Below are positions 28,993-39,257 of a stretch of DNA of 49,300 nucleotides, piece after piece. Location: positions 1-49,300 of the forward strand of contig CANJJI010000015.1 in assembly GCA_947474545.1 (NCBI GenBank), in the 5' to 3' direction. A program made the translations under genes and the position numbers. The notes beneath the pieces are model-generated. The model did not search any database. It saw only the letters and a program-made list of their open reading frames with translations, and was not told the DNA's origin. This stretch comes from Beijerinckiaceae bacterium (lineage in GTDB: Bacteria; Pseudomonadota; Alphaproteobacteria; Rhizobiales; Beijerinckiaceae). How positions within the stretch are numbered: position 1 is the first letter of the stretch; the number at the start of each line of letters is the position of its first letter.

Positions 28993-30239
28993 TCGAACAG
29001 GTGAGAGACTTTCGTTCCCTCCATATCGCCATCTGCGGCTGCGGGCCTGCCGGACTTGCTGCTGCGCTTTTGTTGCATCGCGCCGGGCATCGCATCGAGA
29101 TTTTTGAGCGTTTCGATGCACCGCGGCCCGTTGGATCGGGATTGATCCTCCAGCCGACCGGACTTGGCGTATTGTCAGAACTTGGTCTTGTCGAAGCGAT
29201 TTTCGCACACGGCGCTATCATCAATCGACTTTTCGGGCGTGCAGCGCCCTCCGGCCACATTGTCCTCGACGTGCGCTATAGCGCGATGGGCGCGGGCTGG
29301 TCGGGCCTCGCCGTTCATCGTTCGGCCTTGTTCGAAGTGCTTTACCAGGCTGCGATGGACGGTGGACTGTCTGTCCAATCCTCCACTCCAATTTCAGGCA
29401 GTGAGTTGTCCGGCGGCAAGCGCGTGCTCGTGGATGGAGGGCGCCGGCATCTGGGCGCGTTTGATCTGGTTGTAGACGCCATGGGGTCGCGCTCTCCGCT
29501 CAAGCCGTCTGGCACAAAAAGTCATCAACTCAGCTACGGGGCGTTTTGGGCGAACGTTCCAATCTCCGGGGATATGGGTTTTGCATCTGATGCGCTGGAG
29601 CAAAGATATTTCCGCGCGAGCCGTATGGCGGGAGTGTTGCCGGTTGGCCGGAGGGTTGCTCACGGGCCGGAGGAGGCCGCGTTTTTCTGGAGCATTCGCC
29701 AACAGGATGTTGAAAAATGGCGCTCCCACGGGCTTTCTGCTTGGAAGGACGAAGTCCAGGAATTCTGGCCGCAATGTGCGCCGTTGCTGGATTCGATCAA
29801 CTCGCCGGATGATCTCACCCTTGCTCATTACGAGCATTTCACGCTGCCCCGGCCTTATACGAATGCATTGGTGCATATCGGCGATTGTGCGCACTCGACC
29901 AGCCCGCAACTCGGACAGGGCGCCAATATGGCGCTGCTGGATGCTTTGGCATTGTCGCGCGCGCTCGCCGTGTCAGCAGATGTAGACAGCGCGCTCGCAG
30001 GCTACGCACGCATGCGGCGCTGGCACGTGCGTCTGTTTCAAGCAGGAAGCGCCGCATTCACGCCATTCTATCAGTCAGATAGCCGGGCGCTGCCATTCAT
30101 TCGGGACTGGCTGGCGGCGCCCGTCTCGCGTATGCCGGTGGCTGATGCGATGCTGGCACGGTTGGTGTCCGGGCTGACGGTGGCGCCGCTTGCTGGCCTA
30201 GATTTCCAGCCCCACAGAGCCAGCCTGCGGGGCGTCTAG
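28989..30239 (+). CDS. FAD-dependent monooxygenase (UbiH/PHBH-like); TTG start as tracked, GTG at 29001 alternative
   Basis: HIAICGCGPAGLAAALLLHRAGHRIEIFERFD dinucleotide motif; HIGDCAHSTSPQLGQGANMALLDALAL. Confidence 0.88.
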   Translation: MIEQVRDFRSLHIAICGCGPAGLAAALLLHRAGHRIEIFERFDAPRPVGSGLILQPTGLGVLSELGLVEAIFAHGAIINRLFGRAAPSGHIVLDVRYSAMGAGWSGLAVHRSALFEVLYQAAMDGGLSVQSSTPISGSELSGGKRVLVDGGRRHLGAFDLVVDAMGSRSPLKPSGTKSHQLSYGAFWANVPISGDMGFASDALEQRYFRASRMAGVLPVGRRVAHGPEEAAFFWSIRQQDVEKWRSHGLSAWKDEVQEFWPQCAPLLDSINSPDDLTLAHYEHFTLPRPYTNALVHIGDCAHSTSPQLGQGANMALLDALALSRALAVSADVDSALAGYARMRRWHVRLFQAGSAAFTPFYQSDSRALPFIRDWLAAPVSRMPVADAMLARLVSGLTVAPLAGLDFQPHRASLRGV

Positions 30240-30257
30240 CAAGTCACGAGATTTTGT

Positions 30258-30608
30258 TTAGTTATTAATGGTCCAGCTGGAGACAGTGCAGACGTTAACG
30301 TTGCGGCGCTCTGCCTGGCGGCCGCCCTGGAATTTGGCGCGCAGATCGAACATGCAGAAACCCGTGCCATCATTGATGTTTGCTACAAAAGAGCCGCCCG
30401 GCTGAACAACGCTGCGGCCGAGCATGTCTTCTTCCCAGGAGCGTCTGCGCACATTGGAGGCCTGAAAATTGGTCATCACAAAACGGGTGTTGTTGATAAT
30501 CCGGACGCGGCGGTTGAGATTTTGAGCATCCGCAGGGGCCGTAAACTCAATACCGGGCGCAAATGCCACAGCGGCAAGAGCCAAAGCCGCAAAACATACG
30601 CTCTTCAT
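30258..30608 (-). CDS. hypothetical small secreted protein; start trimmed to MKSVCFAALAL
   Basis: Signal peptide MKSVCFAALALAAVAFAPGIEFTAPADAQ followed by a Cys-containing mature domain. Confidence 0.65.
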   Translation of the reverse strand: MKSVCFAALALAAVAFAPGIEFTAPADAQNLNRRVRIINNTRFVMTNFQASNVRRRSWEEDMLGRSVVQPGGSFVANINDGTGFCMFDLRAKFQGGRQAERRNVNVCTVSSWTINN

Positions 30609-30743
30609 GACTATCTCCTTGTCTATCTTGAGGTATCTGTCTGACAGTCGGATCATCTACATTCAGCGGCCAAGGTCAACCGGGGGGATTGAATACTTCA
30701 GCGCGGCTGGACAGGCGTTCACAATGTCAACGGTTTCCTTTGA

Positions 30744-31871
<1,128 letters not shown>

Positions 31872-31894
31872 GACGCTTCCAACAGGGGGATTTA

Positions 31895-32341
31895 ATGCAA
31901 AGCATTGGGGCGCTGCGCGACTTGGCGTTGTTCGACCGGGAGCGGATCGAACATGTCGTCACTCAACACAATGCTTTGCGGCTCGCTGGTAATTTTGACG
32001 GCATGAGCGAATATTATTCGGATCATGCCGTTCTCGATTTGCTGGGAGACCGACGTCATTTTCACTTTGCTGGCAGATACGAAGGGCGTGACGAAGTTGT
32101 CGGCGCCCTCAGGGCCATGAGCACGGAAATTCAGTTCCTGTCAGCAGATATTGAGAACCTGCTCATCGACGGCGATAATGCGATGATGCGGACAAAAGTT
32201 CATGTGCGCCACCGCGGTACTGGTGCGTCACATTCGCACGAAATATGGGACCTTTTCGGCTTTCAGCAGGGCCTGATCATATCCCAAGCCAAGTTTATCG
32301 ACATCAACGCTGTTCGCAGGATGCGCAGCGGGAGAGATTAA
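31895..32341 (+). CDS. SnoaL/NTF2-like protein
   Basis: 148 aa; HNALRLAGNFDGMSEYYSDHAVLDL ... AGRYEGRDEVVGALR pattern of NTF2-like domains. Confidence 0.7.
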   Translation: MQSIGALRDLALFDRERIEHVVTQHNALRLAGNFDGMSEYYSDHAVLDLLGDRRHFHFAGRYEGRDEVVGALRAMSTEIQFLSADIENLLIDGDNAMMRTKVHVRHRGTGASHSHEIWDLFGFQQGLIISQAKFIDINAVRRMRSGRD

Positions 32342-32732
32342 ACCTTCACCTCCCGAATATTCTGATCGTACGATCTGAAGCTGAATTATGCTGAAAAATT
32401 TGAAGATGTATTTTGCGTTTTGCTGTAATGGGCGCCACTGCGTAACTTGCCATCCTAGGTCTGGGGCACTCGATAATCTGTAACCATATGAAGTATTGAA
32501 AAATTTTAAGTACTAAAACCTGCTCGCTCATCGCTCTCGATAATGTGATCGCTACTCCTCTGTTCAGTTTTACCTTCTTCTTCGATTTCCGCTAATTTCC
32601 TTTTAAGCATCGAGCCCGCCGTGCTAATTTTTCAGGAGGTCAAGCATTTAGGTGGCGACGTGGGTGTGGGAACCAGCGAAACTTCCGCGGCAAGTCCAAG
32701 ACTTGCCGGCAAGTGCTTAGTTCTTTGATGAA

Positions 32733-33188
32733 ATGGGGACTGTTTTGGGCGATCCAGCCAATAATGAAAAAAGAGCAGAGCTGCTCGCTTTGGTAATCAA
32801 ATTGTCTGAAGCCAGAATACGCGGACAGTTTGAAATCCTTGAGTCAGTCGCAACCGAGGATGTTGTGGTGCGACTGGTCGGAAATCGCGCACTGAGCCCG
32901 TTTGCGGGCGTTTTCAGGGGTGTAAAAGCAGCTCGCGCGGCTCTCGAGAATCTATCGATAGAGTTTGAATATCGCGATATGAAGCTCGACCACCTGATGA
33001 TCGATGGAGATCAGGTTGGCATGCGCTGGACCGGTATCCTCAGGAATCGCGGTACGAGTGCTCAGGCCCAGTTTGAAGGATTTGTGCATATCATTTTCCG
33101 GGATGATCTGATTTGTGAATATGCGGCATTTATCGATACAGCGGGTATGGCCTATCTGGCAGATTGGCATCAAAAACTGGCAAGTTGA
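32733..33188 (+). CDS. SnoaL/NTF2-like protein
   Basis: 151 aa; ARIRGQFEILESVATEDVVVRLVGNRALSPFAGVFRGVKAARAAL pattern. Confidence 0.7.
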   Translation: MGTVLGDPANNEKRAELLALVIKLSEARIRGQFEILESVATEDVVVRLVGNRALSPFAGVFRGVKAARAALENLSIEFEYRDMKLDHLMIDGDQVGMRWTGILRNRGTSAQAQFEGFVHIIFRDDLICEYAAFIDTAGMAYLADWHQKLAS

Positions 33189-33344
33189 GAGCGAGCTAAT
33201 AGCCCGGCAGGGTTGTTGCACGCTTTCATTCTTGTATTTGTCGTCTGTTCGCCTCCATACGCCTTGTATCGAAACTCTCTTTCGCGGAAGCTGGCGGCCC
33301 AAGTGCAGCTACCGGTCCGGAGGATTTTGTGCGGAGAGAATTGA

Positions 33345-34172
33345 ATGACTGAGGGCAGTTCAATGCCCGCAGTCCGGCTGGCAGGCATTGAAGTCAGTTT
33401 CGGCGAGGGGACCACGAGATTCGTGGCCGTATCCGGCGTTGATCTCAGTGTTGCAGCAGGCGAATTTGTCGCAATCGTCGGGCCCACAGGCTGCGGGAAA
33501 TCGACCTTGCTCAATGTCATTGGCGGGTTGTTGAATGCATCTGCAGGTGCGGCGTTTGTCGAGGGGCAAGCGGTGCGCGGCATCAGCAAGCCTTGCGGAT
33601 ATCTATTTCAGGCCGACGCCTTGATGCCGTGGAAAACGGCGCTCGCCAATGTTGCTGTTGCGCTCGAAATTACTGGAATTGGCCGAAGCGAGGCCGAACG
33701 CCAGGCGCGCGCGTTTCTCGCACGAGTTGGGCTTGCGCGATTCGGTGATCGCTATCCGCATCAGCTGTCCGGCGGTCAAAAGAAGCGCGTCGCTCTCGCC
33801 CAAATGCTGATCCGCGATCCCCGCATTCTGCTGATGGACGAGCCCTTCGGGCCGCTGGATGCGCAGACACGTGTGCTGATGGGTGATCTCTTGCTCAAGC
33901 TCTGGCAACAGGACCGAAAGGCCGTGCTATTCGTCACTCACGACCTTGATGAAGCTATCGCACTGGCAGACCGGGTTGTCGTGATGTCGGCGGGGCCCCA
34001 ATCGCGCATCATCGCGCAGCATAGGGTTGATCTGCCACGCCCGCGCGAGGCGGCGGAAATCCGTCTCGATCCCGCGTTTCACGTGTTGCAGAAAGCCATT
34101 TGGAACGATCTGCGTGCAGAGGTCATGCGTGCTTACGGCGATGAGTTTGCTGCAATCGGAGGCAAGCCATGA
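33345..34172 (+). CDS. ABC transporter ATP-binding protein (nitrate/sulfonate/taurine SsuB/TauB-like)
   Basis: Walker A GPTGCGKST, signature LSGGQKKRVALAQML, Walker B ILLMDEPFGPLDAQTR. Confidence 0.95.
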   Translation: MTEGSSMPAVRLAGIEVSFGEGTTRFVAVSGVDLSVAAGEFVAIVGPTGCGKSTLLNVIGGLLNASAGAAFVEGQAVRGISKPCGYLFQADALMPWKTALANVAVALEITGIGRSEAERQARAFLARVGLARFGDRYPHQLSGGQKKRVALAQMLIRDPRILLMDEPFGPLDAQTRVLMGDLLLKLWQQDRKAVLFVTHDLDEAIALADRVVVMSAGPQSRIIAQHRVDLPRPREAAEIRLDPAFHVLQKAIWNDLRAEVMRAYGDEFAAIGGKP

Positions 34173-34957
34173 AGCGCTCACATCTGATCTTCTGGCAATT
34201 GCTGGTAGCCGTCGCTATCTTCGCGATCTGGCATGCCGTCGCCACCTGGCCGATCCTGGCAGACCCAAAAAAGGTGCAGTTTTTCTTTTCCACGCCTCTT
34301 GCGGTGATGGCGCGGGTTTATGAGTTCTTCGCCAGTGGCAGCATCTGGCGGCATCTCTGGATCACGCTATCGGAGACGTTGCTGGCCTTTGTCATTGGAT
34401 CACTTGGCGGGATAGCAGCGGGTTTCTGGCTGGCGCGAAATCCCAGGGTTTCGGCAGTGCTCGACCCTTACGTGAAAATGTTGAACGCGCTGCCGCGCGT
34501 TGTGCTGGCCCCGATCTTCATGCTTTGGTTCGGGCTGGGCATCTGGTCGAAAGTGGCTCTGGGCGTAACGCTGGTGTTCTTTATTGTATTCTTCGCCGTC
34601 TATCAGGGTGTGAAGGAGGTGAGCCAGACCATTCTCGCCAATGCGCGCATGTTGGGCATGAATGATCGCCAGTTATTCCGGCATGTCTATTGGCCTTCGG
34701 CGCTTTCCTGGATGTTTTCGTCGCTCCATGCCTCGGTGGGCTTTGCGCTGGTCGGCGCTGTTGTGGGGGAATATATGGGCTCGGCGGCAGGGCTTGGCTA
34801 TGTCATCCATGAGGCCGAGAGCACGTTCGATGTGACCGGCGTCTTTGCGGGCATGGTGGTGCTGTCGGCGTTTGTGATATTCATCGACTGGATGGTGACG
34901 CTCGCGGAAAACCGTTTGCTGGCCTGGCGGCCGCAGGCGGGCGAACGCGCGACGTGA
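34169..34957 (+). CDS. ABC transporter permease (SsuC/TauC-like; ATGA overlap)
   Basis: Hydrophobic; EVSQTILANARMLGMNDRQLFRHVYWPSALSWMF EAA-type loop. Confidence 0.93.
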   Translation: MKRSHLIFWQLLVAVAIFAIWHAVATWPILADPKKVQFFFSTPLAVMARVYEFFASGSIWRHLWITLSETLLAFVIGSLGGIAAGFWLARNPRVSAVLDPYVKMLNALPRVVLAPIFMLWFGLGIWSKVALGVTLVFFIVFFAVYQGVKEVSQTILANARMLGMNDRQLFRHVYWPSALSWMFSSLHASVGFALVGAVVGEYMGSAAGLGYVIHEAESTFDVTGVFAGMVVLSAFVIFIDWMVTLAENRLLAWRPQAGERAT

Positions 34958-34988
34958 TCGAGGCTATCAGGGATTCAGGGAGGCGGGA

Positions 34989-36005
34989 ATGAAGTTTGCA
35001 GCTATCGCAGGAGCAATGCTCCTGGGTCTGGGATTGGCGGCGTCGCCCGCCCTTGCGCAAAAGCCGGAGAAATCTCGCGTCACGCTGGGCGTTGGCGGCA
35101 AGGCGCTGCTTTATTATCTGCCGCTTACAATTGCCGAACAGAAGGGCTTTTTCAAAGAACAGGGCCTTGAGGTCGAGATACAGGATTTTGCCGGTGGTGC
35201 ACGGTCGCTGCAAGCCCTCGTCGGTGGCTCTGTCGATATGGTCACCGGAGCTTACGAGCATACAATCCGTATGCAGGCGCGTTCGCAGGATATTCGCGCC
35301 GTGTTGGAACTTGGGCGCTTTCCGGCGATCAGCGTGATGGTGAAAAAGGGCGTGAAATGGGACAGCCCGGCTGACTTCAAAGGCATGACCATCGGGGTGA
35401 CCGCGCCTGGCTCGTCAACAAACATGCTGGCGCAATTTGCCATGGCGCAGGCAGGGCTCGCTCCCAATGCCGCAGCTTTTGTGGGCATAGGCTCGTCGGC
35501 CTCGGCGCTGGCTGCTGTGCAAAAGGGCGAAATTCAGGCGCTATCGCATCTTGAGCCCGTGACCTCTTTTCTCGAACGTTCGGGCGAGGTTCGTGTCGTG
35601 ATCGATACGCGCACGGAGGCAGGTACGCGCGCGCTCTTCGGTGGTTCAAATCCCGCGGCTGTGCTCTATCTCCGGGCCGAGTTCATCAAGGACAATCCGA
35701 ACACCGTGCAGGCGGCCACCAATGCGCTCTACAAGGCGTTGCAATGGCTGAAAACTGCCAGCCCGGAAGATGTGGCCAATGCAGTGCCGCCAAACTATTT
35801 GCTGGGCGACCGTGAGCTTTATGTGCTGGCCGCGAAAAACTCTCTCGCCTCCTATTCGCAGACGGGCATCGTACCTAGGGAAGGCATGGAATCGACACTG
35901 GCCATGCTGCAGAAATTTGAGGCTTCCCTCAAGGATGTGAAACTTGATCTGAGCACAACCTTCGTGGATACGTTTGCGAAAAAGGCTGCAGCGCAGGTGA
36001 AATAA
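34989..36005 (+). CDS. ABC transporter substrate-binding protein (SsuA/NMT1-like)
   Basis: Signal peptide; LTIAEQKGFFKEQGLEVEIQDFAGGARSLQALVGGSVDMVTGAYEHTI. Confidence 0.92.
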   Translation: MKFAAIAGAMLLGLGLAASPALAQKPEKSRVTLGVGGKALLYYLPLTIAEQKGFFKEQGLEVEIQDFAGGARSLQALVGGSVDMVTGAYEHTIRMQARSQDIRAVLELGRFPAISVMVKKGVKWDSPADFKGMTIGVTAPGSSTNMLAQFAMAQAGLAPNAAAFVGIGSSASALAAVQKGEIQALSHLEPVTSFLERSGEVRVVIDTRTEAGTRALFGGSNPAAVLYLRAEFIKDNPNTVQAATNALYKALQWLKTASPEDVANAVPPNYLLGDRELYVLAAKNSLASYSQTGIVPREGMESTLAMLQKFEASLKDVKLDLSTTFVDTFAKKAAAQVK

Positions 36006-36024
36006 GAACGCATCGAACGCCGGC

Positions 36025-36939
36025 ATGCGTCTCAAATTCTATACTCTTGATGTCTTCACGGACAAGCGGCTGGCGGGCAATCCGCTGGCTGTTGTGCGCG
36101 GTGCTGACGGGCTGGATGCGTCGCGCATGCAAGCGATCGCGCGTGAGTTCAATCTCTCCGAAACTGTGTTTCTCCTGAACCCGCGCGATCCCGTGAACAC
36201 AGCGCGCGCGCGTATCTTCACACCTTCGGCGGAATTGCCGTTTGCCGGTCATCCAACCATTGGCGCGGCTGTCCTGATCGCCGAACTTGATGCGCCCGAA
36301 TTGCTGGGCGGACAGGAATTGCAGATTGTCATCGAGGAGCAAATCGGGCCTGTTACGTGCAGTGTACGCCGTCCGAAAGGCAAGGCGCCGCGGGCGCAGT
36401 TCGCCGTCCCGCAATTGCCCGAGTGGCTGGGCGATGGCGATGGCGATGTCACGGCCGTTGCTGAGGCGCTTGGCCTATCTGATGAGGATATCGGTTTTGA
36501 TGCCCATCGCCCGGTGATGTATTCAGCAGGCGTAGGATTTACCTTTGTGCCTGTGCGTACGCTTGAAGCGATCGGGCGGGCGCGGGCGAACCTGTCTTTA
36601 TGGGATCGGGCCATAGGCCCGCAGGGTCATGCCGCCGCATATCTTTACACGCGCGAAGTGACAGATGAAAAAAGCCATGTTCATGCGCGCATGTTTTCGC
36701 CCGGGTTGGGCATCGCCGAAGATCCTGCGACCGGATCCGCTGCGGCTGCATTTGCTGGCGTGGCCATGGAATTCGAGCAGCCTGAAGATGGCGAACACGT
36801 GTTGGTGATCGAGCAGGGCATCGAGATGGGGCGGCCCAGCCAGATTGTTCTCACGATGGATGTGCAAAACGGTGTGTTGGCGGGCGCCTCCATCGGTGGT
36901 TCAGCATTGATCGTGTCGCGCGGCGAGATCGAAGTCTGA
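36025..36939 (+). CDS. PhzF-family isomerase/epimerase
   Basis: [63 protein letters not shown]. Confidence 0.93.
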   Translation: MRLKFYTLDVFTDKRLAGNPLAVVRGADGLDASRMQAIAREFNLSETVFLLNPRDPVNTARARIFTPSAELPFAGHPTIGAAVLIAELDAPELLGGQELQIVIEEQIGPVTCSVRRPKGKAPRAQFAVPQLPEWLGDGDGDVTAVAEALGLSDEDIGFDAHRPVMYSAGVGFTFVPVRTLEAIGRARANLSLWDRAIGPQGHAAAYLYTREVTDEKSHVHARMFSPGLGIAEDPATGSAAAAFAGVAMEFEQPEDGEHVLVIEQGIEMGRPSQIVLTMDVQNGVLAGASIGGSALIVSRGEIEV

Positions 36940-37658
36940 TGTCCGCCGCTATTTCAATTCACCATGTGGAATCACTCGACTGTATGGTCGAGCCCTTTGC
37001 GTGGCCTTTCGCGCAAGAGCAGGAGAGCGAGATTGCCGCCCATTGGGAAAAGCTTTGTGAGCGGCAACCTGCACTTTACGACGGACGTGTTCTGCTGATG
37101 CATGCTTGTGACATCGTGCCGGCCGGTGCGAAGCTGCAACTGCGGGCGCGTCATTTTGAGACCGGCTTCAAATCCTTCATCGCATGGCGCGATTTCGGAT
37201 TTCCGGATGTGTCAGTGCGCAACTGCTTTTCGATGGCGGCTCTGCGCGGCGCTGATGGCGCGTTCCTGCTGGGCGTTATGGGCGCTCATACTTCGAATGC
37301 GGGGCAGATCTATTTTCCCGCGGGTACGCCTGATCCCGGCGATATCGTGGATGGTGACCGGCTGGATTTGGCCGGCAGCGCGATGCGCGAGCTCGCTGAG
37401 GAAACCGGTATTGACGCTGGCAGCCTTGAAGTTGCCGGGGACTGGTCGATTGTAGATGCGGGGCCGCGCCTTGGCTGCATGAAGCTGATGCAATCGGCCG
37501 AGGATGCGAACAGCTTGCGTAAGCGCATAGAGACGTTCCTAGCGGGGCAGGACAGGCCGGAATTATCCGGCATTCATATCGTGCGGACACGAGCTGACCT
37601 TATTCCCGCACGTATGCCGGAGTTCATGCTGGCCTGGCTTGACGCCAACCTGCCCTGA
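36939..37658 (+). CDS. NUDIX hydrolase-like protein
   Basis: 239 aa; IYFPAGTPDPGDIVDGDRLDLAGSAMRELAEETGI with the REL-EE-G half of the NUDIX box. Confidence 0.75.
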   Translation: MSAAISIHHVESLDCMVEPFAWPFAQEQESEIAAHWEKLCERQPALYDGRVLLMHACDIVPAGAKLQLRARHFETGFKSFIAWRDFGFPDVSVRNCFSMAALRGADGAFLLGVMGAHTSNAGQIYFPAGTPDPGDIVDGDRLDLAGSAMRELAEETGIDAGSLEVAGDWSIVDAGPRLGCMKLMQSAEDANSLRKRIETFLAGQDRPELSGIHIVRTRADLIPARMPEFMLAWLDANLP

Positions 37659-38030
37659 TCAGCCGGGATAACCATGGCGCGCGCGGCTGGCGCGGACCAA
37701 TGCGCTGGCCTGACCGGCATTGCCGCTTGCGCAAGCGGCGCGGGCCTGAGCGATTTCACCTTGAATCTGATCGTAAACTGATTTCGAGACGTGACCAGTC
37801 TTCAGGTCGTTGTCCTGAATGGCGGCCCAGCGTGCGACTTCACCCTGGCAGCCACTGGCTTCCGGCAGAGTGAAGCCCTGAGGCGTCACGCCCGCAGGCG
37901 TATTGCGATAGGGATCGGCAGCTGCGGCTTGCGGTGCGGAAGTCGCGACAGCCTGGGGCTGCGTGGAATTGCAGGCGGCGAGAGCGAGCGTAAAGCCAAT
38001 TGTTACCAGGGGCAGGGTGCGCATCATCAT
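37659..38030 (-). CDS. hypothetical lipoprotein
   Basis: MRTLPLVTIGFTLALAACNSTQPQ lipobox; short Ala-rich mature part. Confidence 0.7.
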   Translation of the reverse strand: MMMRTLPLVTIGFTLALAACNSTQPQAVATSAPQAAAADPYRNTPAGVTPQGFTLPEASGCQGEVARWAAIQDNDLKTGHVSKSVYDQIQGEIAQARAACASGNAGQASALVRASRARHGYPG

Positions 38031-38126
38031 AAGACTGTCTCCGAAACTGCAGGCCAAAATGCGAAGCGATTGAGCCGTATATTAGCGGGGGCGGTTGCAA
38101 AGCTCAATCGCTTCGGTGAATGGAGC

Positions 38127-39119
38127 CTATTGCGGTTCGATGCCTAGGTCGGCTGTGGTTTTCTTCCAGAGCGCCATCTGATCGTTGAGAATTTTCACAG
38201 CGTCCTGTGGCGTACCAAGGCCCTTGTCATCGATTTCAAATCCGAGTTTGGGCACTGTCGCACGGACCTTTTCGTCCCTCACAGCAGCGTTCAGGGCCGT
38301 ATTCATTCGCGATACAATCTCGGGCGACGTGCCCGCGGGGGCCATGACCATGAACCAGCCGGAATAATCAAAGCCGGGGATCGTCGCAGAGGCCAGCGGC
38401 ACATCCGGCAAAGCTCCAACGGGCGTCGCAGCTGCGCTGGCAATCGCCCGCAACTTGCCTTCGCGCACGAGACCTTCCACGAGCGAAACCGAGAAGACGC
38501 CGGCTTCAAAGCGGCCGGCCACAAGATCCTGCGCGCCAGACACAAGATTTGGATAGGGAACGGGAACCAATTGCATGCCCGTGCCTTTGTTCAGAGCCAG
38601 TGCGGTCACGCCGGCCAGGCTGCGCGGACCGTCGACGCCTATAGAAAGCTTACCCGGCGTTTTCTTTTCCAGCGCGATCAATTCGGGCAGCGTCTTGGCC
38701 GCCACCTGTGGATTGACGACAATCAACTGGCTGCTGCGGCCTATAAATGCGACGGGCGCAAAATCCTTGATGGGATCATAGGGCAGGGCCTTCATCATGA
38801 AGGGATTGGTGACCAGCGCTGCCGACGTTGCGAAGAAAAATGTATGGCCATCAGGCGCCGCGCGGGCAGCGGCTACGGAGCCAACAACATTGCCGCCGCC
38901 GGGCTTGTTTTCCGTTATGACGCCCTGTTTGAATTCGCCACTCAGGCGCTCGGCCAGAAGACGCGAGAGAATATCCGGGCTGGTGCCTGCGGGCTGCGAA
39001 ACGATAATGGTGATCGTGCGTTGTGGCCAGCTTTGCGCAATGGCGGTTGATGCAAGCTGCGGAAGCGCGAGCATTGCTGCGGCAGCAATTGCTGTTTGAA
39101 GTTTACGTTTTCTGTGCAT
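38127..39119 (-). CDS. Bug/TctC-family tripartite tricarboxylate transporter solute-binding protein; start about MHRKRKLQ
   Basis: WPQRTITIIVSQPAGTSPDILSRLLAERLSGEFKQGVITENKPGGGNVVGSVAAARAAPDGHTFFFATS. Confidence 0.9.
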   Translation of the reverse strand: MHRKRKLQTAIAAAAMLALPQLASTAIAQSWPQRTITIIVSQPAGTSPDILSRLLAERLSGEFKQGVITENKPGGGNVVGSVAAARAAPDGHTFFFATSAALVTNPFMMKALPYDPIKDFAPVAFIGRSSQLIVVNPQVAAKTLPELIALEKKTPGKLSIGVDGPRSLAGVTALALNKGTGMQLVPVPYPNLVSGAQDLVAGRFEAGVFSVSLVEGLVREGKLRAIASAAATPVGALPDVPLASATIPGFDYSGWFMVMAPAGTSPEIVSRMNTALNAAVRDEKVRATVPKLGFEIDDKGLGTPQDAVKILNDQMALWKKTTADLGIEPQ

Positions 39120-39257
39120 GTCGCCACTCCCCCTTGTTCGATTATAAAAATAGCTGGTTTCCAGTGGATCGTGCAAGCGGCGTGAAATCAGCCTTGCTTA
39201 TTTGACATGAAAGCTGCGCTACACCTATCGTGCTAATGAAAAGCGCGGTGTATTGAT

